A stretch of 64,000 bases of DNA, taken from Dryocosmus kuriphilus (Eukaryota; Arthropoda; Insecta; Hymenoptera; Cynipidae). Numbering within the stretch: the first letter of the stretch is position 1; each line of letters begins with the position of its first letter. The stretch lies in the NCBI GenBank assembly GCA_038277395.1, contig CM076190.1, forward strand, positions 228,814,082-228,878,081. Reading direction: 5' to 3'. Shown here in pieces: positions 56,016 through 64,000 of this stretch. Made by a program: the position numbers and the translations under genes. The notes below the pieces were generated by a model. The model did no database searches. It had not been told where the DNA came from and saw only the letters and a program-made list of their open reading frames with translations.

Positions 56016-56852
56016 GTACCATCGCTAGCGGCGGGCCCGCGCACTTTGAAGTGGTATAAAAAATTGATTTAAGAAAATTTTCTTGTTACAAAACGTCGTA
56101 TTGACCATAAGTAAGTTTCATATATCGACTTCACGGTTCAGTGATTTTGTCTGTTTAAAACCAGCTATTTCCGAGTTCACTTAAATTATCTGGAAATTCC
56201 AAAAATACAGTTTTGCCAATGAAATTCCCGAAAAAGTAGAGAAATATTTAATACATAATTGTTAAATGTCCAAATGAGCTTTCGAAGCTTTAAAAAATTA
56301 TACAGTAGGGTATGATTTTCCGAAACTAATGGTCGATTTTACTAAAACAGCGAACGATGCATTTGCAACCATAAATGAATCCTTGAAAAATTCTAGTGAT
56401 TCATGAGTCGGCATATACAAAATTCAGTACAGTAGTTTCACGATATAATCGAATAATACAATAAAAATTCAAAGTTTTTTTTCAAATTCTGAATTCTTGT
56501 CAAACAAAACACTCTGTACCTATAGAATTTACATAGAATTTTTAATTCTTCAATTACAGAACATTTCCATCGTCCTTGGTTCAGCCTATTCGACCATTTG
56601 CGATTCAATGCCGTGAATCTTCTGCGAATAGTTCTCATGATTCTTCACAAGCTGGTGATATTGTTTGTATACATTCAACATCGACTAGCCTTGAATTGAC
56701 ATTTCGGATATATGAAATCCTTTAGAATTTAAAAATTTTGAAAAAAAAAATTTCGTTGATAATTGTTGAAATATAGTTATCGCATATTCGGAGTTGCCGA
56801 CTTCCAGAATGTGGGGGGATGATCCCTGCCTCGCGACGCCGCTGCTTTCTGT

Positions 56853-57670
56853 ACATGTTTTAACTTTTTGTCTCTATGATGTGCTTGTCGAGTCAGCATT
56901 GATGTACTTTGGGGTTTTGCCTCTTTCATGTTAAACTTTTCTAGGACTCTTTCTGTGTAGGCTGCCTGATGCATCATATTTCCTTCTTTTCTGTCTCTCT
57001 GAATAGTCATTCCTAAAAAGCTTTTAGGCTCTCCTAAATCTTTCGTCTGTAAAACTCTACTGAAGTGAGCTTGAATTTGCTTTAATTTCTCTCTCTCGTT
57101 ACTTGTAGCTAACATGTCATCGACGTATAATATAATTATCGCTAATTTACCATTTAATCTCCAGGTAAATAAACATGGATTAAGTAGATCATTTTCGAGA
57201 CCTAATTTACGTGCTTTCACTAAAAATATCTTGGTCCATTTCTTTCTGCTTATTTTTAAGCAGACTTTAGTAGCTTCTTTTCCCTCTGGAACTTTAAGGC
57301 CATCCGGAATTTCCATGAATACCTCCGCTTTCAGTTCCCCATTATGGAATGCAGTTTTAACACCCATCTGAAATATTTCTAAATCTTATTTATTGATTAC
57401 GAAAAGAGCTGCTCTAATTAGTGGTAGTCGTGACAATGATGCATACGTTTCTTTTAAGCTATACACATTTTTATTTTTAAATCCTCTGATGACTAATCGA
57501 GCCTTATACTTAATTGTACCATCACTTTCAATTCTCGTCTTGAAAACCCATTCGGAATCTATGATGTTGGCTTTTTCTCAGTTGGTTTTACTCTCGGTCT
57601 CTCAATTAGATCTCGTACGTTATTTTCTTTCATGGAACTCAATTCTTCTATGATAGACTGCTTACGTAGT
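56853..57670 (-). pseudogene. Ty1/copia reverse transcriptase
   Basis: Minus strand, upstream to downstream: TIKYKARLVIRGFKNKNVYS and LKETYASLSRLPLIRAA (57530-57400), then GVKTAFHNGELKAEVFMEIP (motif A region), KWTKIFLVKARKLGLENDLL, LAIIILYVDDMLATSNEREK (catalytic YVDD), DLGEPKSFLGMTIQRDRKEG, RVLEKFNMKEAKPQSTSMLT. The frame is then cut by the hAT right end and continues at 51549. Frameshifted near 57370. Confidence 0.88.
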
Positions 57671-58277
57671 TCTTTATCATCAGAATTCACAGCTTCCTCA
57701 TACGTAGTTGGATCCTTCATTGTGATTGCCGAAGGAGTGTGTCATAACTCGTCCTCTTTGTTTCTTGACATTCTGAAACTTTTGTATATCGAGCAAAACA
57801 TATACCATCAATTTTCTTAGCTTTGCTCCTTGTAAACGGACCTTCATGTCCTCTACTTTGGTTACATGTCAGTTTTTATTAATCATGTTGCTAATTCTTC
57901 TTATCATTTTCCAAACTTACTTTCCTTGGTGTGCCTCTTTTTCTAGCAGTAGACTCATGTTTGGTTGTCTCTGAATTTTCTGAAATATAATTGCTTCCTT
58001 GGTACTATTTGAGTATTCTAGTTCTTTTATTTCTTCATTTGCTGCAAATTCAATCAGCTCATCTGTTTCACACCCATCCTGTAATTTTTAATTTGTACCT
58101 TAGTTTGAGATCACATTCTTTTTGTATGCGCCTTTGTATACTAATCTCTCTAGGGACCCCACATGCCTGGATTCTAAGAATTTTCTGGAGCCAGGATACC
58201 ATAAGGCATATCTACTTTATGTGTGTCCTACTATCACTGTTTTTATTGATATATTGTTGAATTTGTATTTAGTTATT
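57671..58277 (-). pseudogene. Copia linker between integrase and RT, degenerate
   Basis: Position within the minus-strand copia polyprotein implies the integrase C-terminal and linker region. Only scattered similarity is visible and many stops are present. Confidence 0.45.
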
Positions 58278-58805
58278 TTAGCGCTTGACATAAACTATAC
58301 TGCTAAAACTTTTCATATATTCCAAATTACATCTGGCGTTTGGTGAGGATTTCAAACGTGGAAGTTCATACTTGATTAATTTACGACGAGTGATATTGTA
58401 ATAATGAACTCTTGTATCTGCAGCCAATACCCACATACTCGCTGGTAAACCAGAATCACACATAATTGCTTTTATTGTACTCTGAAATTTCTTACTAAAT
58501 CTTTCGGCTACTCCATTTGGTTGTGGTGTGTAAGGTGGACTACGGCCTGGTTCTATCATTTCTGTTTTCATAACTTCAGAAAATTTTCCGCTGGTGTACT
58601 CAGTGCCACTGTCTGAGGTAGCGTAACGGACTTTTTCATTTGTACCCAATAGATTACGAGCAGACACTAGGTAGCTTTCGAAAGTTTTACCTGCTTCATC
58701 TTTTGAATTTAGACAAAATACTTTGGCTTATCGAGAGTAATCATCTATAGATGTTATTATGTATCTCTTTTTCCCCATTCATGAGATTAGCTTAATTGGG
58801 CCCAT
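58278..58805 (-). pseudogene. Ty1/copia integrase
   Basis: The minus strand reads MGPIKLIS, then GKKRYIITSIDDYSR (first catalytic Asp), VFCLNSKDEAGKTFESYLVS, EKVRYATSDSGTEYTSGKFS (second Asp), PPYTPQPNGVAERFSKKFQS (catalytic Glu), and IMCDSGLPASMWVLAADTRV. Two in-frame stops lie in the first 50 codons. Confidence 0.85.
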
Positions 58806-59443
58806 TACATATGAATAAATTAATTTTAGCTGTCGGTCTACTCACAATTTCATTTAACTCGTCTATTTTTATTGTGTATTTATGAGAGATTATATTCATG
58901 CTACAATCTGTGCTTACTTTCTTTAAATTGATTATGTGGTAATTTTTTTCAATTTGTTCTTCTACATTCTCCCTCCGAATCACAGACTTCTCTACTACTG
59001 TTGATTCTGTTCCATGCTCTGAGTTATCTCCCTCAGACTCCGAGGAACGCCTGACTCTTACTAATCTGCGATTGCTTTCAAGACGCATTGTCCACTGCCG
59101 TCAATGCAAAGCAACTATAATTTTCAGATTCACGTAGTACCGCATTGTTTTTATTTTCAATATTTTTAACTTTGAATTTGAAAACGCAATTTAGTTGTTC
59201 ATAGAATCCTTCAAATATTGCTTTATCATTTCCTTTTTCCTAAACTCTGAATACTTTATCATCTAAATTTATGATAAAGCTCGCGTCTACTAATTTTCGT
59301 AGTGATAACAAATTTTCGAAAACATTTTTTGCTGCGTTCACATTTGTTAATTTAATATGATTTTATCTAAAGTGTCACTTTTAAGTAAAGGGTGGCTCTA
59401 CCATCGATTACGATACCAGCAAACTCATATTTATTCGAGCTTT

Positions 59444-60060
59444 TTATGACTGCAGTTTTAGATATATAAAATCGGATAAGAAAAAACACTTATTTACAAT
59501 GTGCTCGGTTGCTCCCGAATCTGATATAAACACTATATGTCTTTTTTTGTATAGAATATTATTATCAAGTTTGTTACTTTGACTTTCATCATATTCTTGG
59601 TACCATTTTTCAACCAGATACTCATATTGACCAGTAGGTTGGAACTGATCGTCCACGTCTTTAACTCTGCTCACAGTTGAGCGGCTCCTCGAACCCCTTC
59701 TGTCACGTTTACCTCTTGAGTTTCCTCTACTGCTGCCTATATCACCGCCTCTTTCTCCTCCTCTACTTCGGGCTTGATTCACTCTATTATTTGCTGTACC
59801 TCTACCTTTCACGTCTTGTCTTTGAATAAACATCTTCTTAGCAGGGACACCATATGATACAGATCGAAAAATCTCTTCTTCTGCACATGAGGTAGATGAT
59901 TGTCAGTACATTCGTTTCCAATATGGTCACATATACGCTTACAATGATTGCAGAACCAAATATTTGTTTCTTCTAAAGAATACTCCTAATGCCAATGTCC
60001 CTCTCCAATGCATCAATAACAAGCGGATCTATTGCCCTTAAATTTTTTTTGAACTGCTGC
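59444..60060 (-). pseudogene. Copia Gag zinc knuckle and aspartic protease
   Basis: Around 59985-59930 the minus strand encodes FCNHCKRICDHIGNECTDNH, a CCHC-like knuckle with one extra residue, preceded by a second degenerate one (CIGEGHWH). An Arg/Ser/Gly-rich linker follows (59833 onward, RGGERGGDIGSSRGNSRGKR), then HIVFISDSGATEHIVNKCFF, the copia protease motif DSGA. 58806-59443 has only weak coding traces (pre-integrase region). Confidence 0.8.
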
Positions 60061-60142
60061 TAGTGCTGCAGAATCTTTTGCTTTTACATTTCCTGCATCA
60101 GCATCATTATCTTCTTGGATAAGACGCATTGCTTTTCTCAAA

Positions 60143-60985
60143 TTACATGTCTATTTCTTTACCTGTTGTTGTTATTACAGCTGAGTCTGTTCTTCTTATT
60201 TCGTGCATAACTCCGATGATAGCTTGGTAGAAAGTAGGTCTCTTTCGTTGTGCTGTCAATTTTTCAGGATCATCACTGAACTCATGTTCCCTGATGATTT
60301 GACCAAATCGTTGACAAAACTTGCGAACCCTTTCTCCTTGGTTCATACTCAAATTGTACAGCTTAATTCTTATAGAAGTCGGAGTTGAACTGATTTCTTC
60401 TTTTCTACACTTCTTAATTTGTTTCGAATTTCCTCAGTGTCTGTTGAACCAAGCATTTTCAAGTGATATTCTTCGACAATATGACTAATTATTATAGCTT
60501 TGGTAGAATTTTTCCTCAATGTAATGTCAACCTCTGATATCCCAGTTGGTCCGGGTACATTTGTATCAAGTGTATCCAATAATAACCAACTAATTAATTG
60601 TGTCTTCAAACTGTCTAGCCAAACTTCGAAACTTTCTTTTGAGGTAGGTTTGTAAGTCCTCTGTATCTTTGGTCTCATAATTGTTACTTTCTTTAAATTA
60701 TACGTTGCGTCTGTATTTTGGCTGTTTACTCTTTGGTCTGAAGATTGCAAAGATTACAAACTAGATTTCTCGGATTCAAGTAAAATCTTACGTACTGAAG
60801 CCAGCTTGGCTACAGAATCCTTCACCATATTTTTTGTTGTTTGATCAGCCAATTCACTCAAAGATATGGTGTTAGCCAGAGCTTGAGCATAAACTACATG
60901 CTTTTGTAATTTTTCGACATTTCCTCGAGAAGTAGATATATTTCCAGTCACATTATTGTTTCTTTACTCATTTGTAAATCATTAG
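60143..60985 (-). pseudogene. Ty1/copia Gag, capsid region
   Basis: The minus-strand start is near 60985 (MSNDLQMSKETIM), with a stop or frameshift almost at once. Then GNVEKLQKHVVYAQALANTI, KNMVKDSVAKLASVRKILLE, TYKPTSKESFEVWLDSLKTQ, VDITLRKNSTKAIIISHIVE, LGSTDTEEIRNKLRSVEKKK, and NQGERVRKFCQRFGQIIREH. The helical Gag pattern and the position before the CCHC knuckle support the call. Confidence 0.7.
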
Positions 60986-62059
60986 ACATAGTCTAGCTGA
61001 CTGCTGTGGTTGCAGCTGTGAAGTAAAATGCTTATATATTACCTGGATTTCTTTAGTTCTATAAAATTGTCAGATCTGACTACCACAACCAACTTCAATC
61101 TGAACTAATTAACAAGTTCCTCCCAATTCACAGCTCTCTCAATTTTTAGTCGAACGTAGATGGCTAATAAGAAAAAATTTATTCTTACGTCGATCGGTTT
61201 GGTCAGGATGAACCTGTACTCCATTCCTGATTATCATGTACTCCTCATATTGTTGCCTCAAATGATCCTCGTCAATGTTATTAGCCATCTGTTCCAGGAT
61301 TATGAAATATTCTTAACTAATATATATATATTACGTTGTGTATAATTTTTCAACTTAATATTTCCATTCAATATTGTCATCGAATTTCAATTCATCACTT
61401 ATACTTTTAAGTTTAAAAAAAAAATCAGAATTTCACTAAAATTCCAGCTCCTTTTCTCTCTCTACATTTTGCTCTTTTCAATTGGTACCAGGTAATTTTC
61501 CTCTCAAATAATAGGCTAATGTTTCGCGCTTCTGAATTAAAACAATCAAACCACAAGTTGTTTTAATCCGAAACGAGAAATCAGATTTTTGCACCGTGCA
61601 GATCACACATGCACACCGCTCACCGATGATCGACTCCGCGAATTGCCATGAATGTCGGTCGGTTTCTGGTTGCGCAAGCACAAGCATGTGTCACGAATAT
61701 AATCCTACCGATTTCCCTAGTCAGTGATCAGACTACATCAAACACAAGTTTGACTGAGCCAAACATAGACCCTGGAATTTACTGCATTTGCTCAAAGAAA
61801 AAACTTTATATATCAACTTCAGTGTTGTATATTAGTTTATACTCCCTCCCTTTTACCGGTTTTGAGAGTTCTACAGAATAATTGCAAATAAATTTTACAA
61901 CTTCCTCAGTTTCTGGAAATCGCACAGTGACCCCCAAGCAATATGCCCCTGTACATGAAGCATCTTCCTCGAATGACCACTGGCCTCTTTGTAAGGGGAC
62001 CTACAGTTTAACGTGGGTTCCTGACGACGAGAGTCGTGGTAGAATTATATAGAAAATTC
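60986..62059. other. Expected copia 5' leader/LTR region, then spacer
   Basis: The minus-strand copia element must begin upstream of 60985. Neither LTR ends nor a primer-binding site could be recognised. No gene seen. Confidence 0.35.
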
Positions 62060-62142
62060 CACTGGTACTCGGCTCAGGAATATAACCCCGAACCTCTTGC
62101 TTAAAAGTCCGGCGCACTACCACCTGAACCACCGAGGCTCTT
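62060..62142 (-). mobile_element. tRNA-derived SINE head
   Basis: The minus strand reads GCCTCGGTGGTTCAGGTGGT (box A TGGTTCAGGTGG), AGTGCGCCGGACTTTTAAGC, then AGGTTCGGGGTTATATTCC (box B-like), closing with GCCGAG pairing to CTCGG. tRNA-like layout but with irregular stems, so a SINE head rather than a gene. It is different from the SINE at 27.2 kb. Confidence 0.65.
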
Positions 62143-62921
62143 TATATCAACTTTAATATTATCTGCAGTAAATAGTAATCCCCACAAAAGCCAGCAGCCC
62201 TGGTCCGATTGCAAGGCAAATCCGAGCGGAGAACCAAAGTTAAGCAAAACCCCTATATTCGCTCTTGTGGCAGAATCTTTAGATTTCAAAAATTTGTAAT
62301 GAGCAACATATTTACAATTGTAATTGACTGACTTAGATTTTTCTCATCTCATAACTCAAGACAATGCACTTTAAACCTCAATCTTTTTGACTCCTTGCAA
62401 AAAGATAAGTTCTCAATGTTCACCTTTCTTTTTATTTACTACCGACCCATTTTTGTTTTACTAAGTTGAGAGCTCTTAAGTTTTTAGATGAGATACTCTC
62501 ATAAAGTCTTAGAAATTTCAACAAAAAGAAGTGTTTAATTTCAACCACAACTCACTCTCACTTATGCCTCTTAAACTCGATTCTATAATTCAAATTTGAT
62601 AACCCGGTTGTAAATGTGAGCCCCTTCATACATCTACGAAAGAGAGTAAAACGTAGCATGCGAGGGACCAAGGGCACTCCCTTTATTTTGTGCGAGTTCA
62701 AGCTTCCAGCTTTCCCGCGAAACGACCATCGTTGAGCGTGGCGCTACATTTTAGCTCAAGGAGTCAAAGCGTGCGCGAGAAAGACGATCACTCACTCGAA
62801 CACAAGGCGCCCAAGATCGCCAACGAAACCCACCGAAACGCATGCCAATAGGTAACAAGGAATAAGAACAAGATCATGTGACGTGATTAAGAAAGAGATC
62901 TATCTTCTATTGCATGGATGC
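62143..62921. other. Spacer, nothing identified
   Basis: No domain recognised. GC-richer around 62650-62870. Confidence 0.35.
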
Positions 62922-64000
62922 CTATAAACTCATTCCTTTTTGCAAATCACAGAAGAAAGCTGCTCGAAAAATTTTAATACTGAAGCAAAAAAACATGAGG
63001 CCCAAGAATAGTCCTTTTACTCGTCCAAAACAATTTTGCATTTCCGTGTCCCACTTCCACACAGAGCCCTTTTTGATTAATGATAGTAGTGGTACTGTAG
63101 ATGCTGCATGCAATTTATTGAAATTTGAATAAAACTGAATTAGTCCTAAGAAGCCTCGTAGCTGTTTAACATTCTTCGGGGCTGGAAAGTTTTTTATTGC
63201 CTCGATTTTTTCAGGGTCCGGCTTTGTTCCCTGAGTGGTCAATTCGAATCCAAGAAACTTAGTTTCTTCCCTGAAGAAATTGGATTTCTACAAATTTAAA
63301 GTGATTCCAGCAGTTTCCAGTCTCCCGAATAATTCATTTAAGTGTTCGATGCGTTGGCTTTCAGATTCAGATATTATAAGGGTGTCATATATGAAATTAA
63401 TTATCTGTTCACCTATTTCTTTTAAAGTATGTAGAAAGATAGAAAAGTACCACTTTAAATTCGTAGGTTTTTCCTCTGTGTTGAAACGCCGTTATTGTCG
63501 TGATTCTGGGTGTAAGGTGACCAGCCCGAAACTACTCGTCATATCAAGACTTGGCATGATTTTTGTAACTTTACATCACTGAGAAAGCGTTTTACATCTT
63601 CTGGCCACTCCCAATCTTCTTCTAGGACCTCAATTATTTTTCGTGCATCTAAACACAGCCTCATTGTTCCATTTCTTTCACTAACGTGACAGTAGGTTTG
63701 ACATAAGCACTCGAGGACCGCTGGATGATATTATTACCCAACATTTGTTGTATTTATTGGTCCACTTTTTTTCGGTGCGCGATGAGAACTGGGTAACGTC
63801 TAACGAAAGATAGCTGTCCTTTTTACTTTAATTTCATGTTCATATGTGGACATTAATTGAGGTTGTTTTCTAAAAACTGTTTTATGTTTCGCTAACATTA
63901 CTCTTAATTGACTTCGGATATCTGCGTTCCCTATTTGTGCGCTTGCCAGTTTTTTTTCAATTTCAAAGAGTGAGATATCTTTGTCCTCTTCCATGCCTGT
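62922..64000 (-). pseudogene. Ty3/gypsy polyprotein: RT and start of RNase H
   Basis: The minus strand enters the window with IEKKLASAQIGNADIRSQLR and LAKHKTVFRK, the segment before RT. The RT core lies in 63800-63240 with frameshifts. Downstream, TTQGTKPDPEKIEAIKNFPA, NVKQLRGFLGLIQFYSNFNK and WKWDTEMQNCFGRVK form the RT-RNase H connection typical of gypsy elements. Similarity fades near 62922. The element continues beyond the right edge. It is not collinear with the gypsy protease relic at 3.6-4.3 kb. Confidence 0.85.

Larger units (their letters stand above)
51550..56844 (-). mobile_element. hAT transposon inserted in copia
   Basis: The left end CAGGGGCGTCGCGAAGGCA and the right end read inward CAGCGGCGTCGCGAGGCA form TIRs beginning CAG, typical of hAT. 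The flanking 8-bp sequences ATTTATGT (51542-51549) and CTTTCTGT (56845-56852) match at six of eight positions, as an aged target duplication. The element carries a minus-strand transposase (55648 down to 53162), a G-run at its left end (51578-51592), and a mariner inserted between the left TIR and the transposase end. Confidence 0.85.

Noticed and set aside
49880..61400. LTRs of the copia element
   Set aside because: I compared the regions downstream of RNase H and upstream of Gag and could not find a matching pair by eye. Only a computed alignment could settle this.
1..64000. CRISPR arrays, bacterial operons or phage modules
   Set aside because: No regular direct-repeat/spacer pattern, no ribosome-binding-site-linked gene strings, and all recognisable coding traces are eukaryotic transposons or spliced exons.

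Overview
This window looks like an AT-rich, repeat-dominated eukaryotic (almost certainly arthropod, probably insect) genomic stretch. The evidence is GT-AG-like exon boundaries, AATAAA signals, microsatellites, and a community of decayed transposons typical of insects: R2-clade, RTE, R1-like and other APE-type LINEs, Penelope, Ty1/copia, Ty3/gypsy, mariner, piggyBac, hAT and tRNA-derived SINEs. I see no bacterial gene, operon, CRISPR array or intact rRNA/tRNA gene. The order within insects cannot be fixed from this sequence alone; a TE-rich wasp is only a guess. Nearly every coding trace is broken by stops or frameshifts.

Layout. 1-2.25 kb: R2-clade LINE with a structured 3' flank, then an array of near-palindromic motifs (2.87-3.31 kb). 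3.64-4.27 kb (-): gypsy-type protease relic. 5.4-9.6 kb: satellites, a dispersed repeat and a first copy of a LINE here called X. 9.6-11.6 kb (-): RTE LINE. 12.7-13.5 kb (-): Penelope-like RT split by a dispersed repeat. 13.86-16.39 and 19.49-22.21 kb: two direct copies of a duplicated unit carrying an unrecognised gene family. Between them lie a poly-G-rich satellite (17.2-18.2 kb) and a 27-bp minisatellite. 22.2-23.0 kb (-): LINE X. 26.4-26.9 kb (-): the best preserved exon of the gene family. 27.2-27.5 kb: tRNA-derived SINE with a 30-bp perfect hairpin. 28.1-31.6 kb: RTE LINE with a mariner fragment. 32.1-33.1 kb: mariner deletion derivative with TA duplications. 34.8-42.0 kb: LINE X interrupted by a 4.2-kb piggyBac with TTAA duplications. 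44.7-46.3 kb: R1-like LINE interrupted by a 455-bp TTAA-flanked MITE. 47.6-48.0 kb (-): fourth copy of the gene family. 48.8-49.6 kb: 285-bp direct repeat. 50.8-61.0 kb (-): Ty1/copia element interrupted by a 5.3-kb hAT element, itself interrupted by a mariner. 62.1 kb: tRNA-derived SINE. 62.9 kb to the end (-): gypsy RT.

The most novel content is a four-locus protein family (about 13.9-15.3, 19.5-21.1, 26.4-26.9 and 47.6-47.9 kb). Each locus has an exon with a splice-acceptor-like start. In the three fuller copies this encodes an Arg/Ser/Pro-rich stretch followed by a conserved domain (KYTFP ... PTQEQ ... EG-VFA ... L-G-Y ... RAKINM ... VGK-R). Two loci also keep an upstream exon encoding a diverged version of the same domain, so the ancestral protein probably had tandem domains. 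I do not recognise this family.

The transposons are stacked in a readable order: cut-and-paste elements sit inside older retroelements, and the insertion scars (TTAA, 8-bp and TA duplications, terminal inverted repeats) are still visible.
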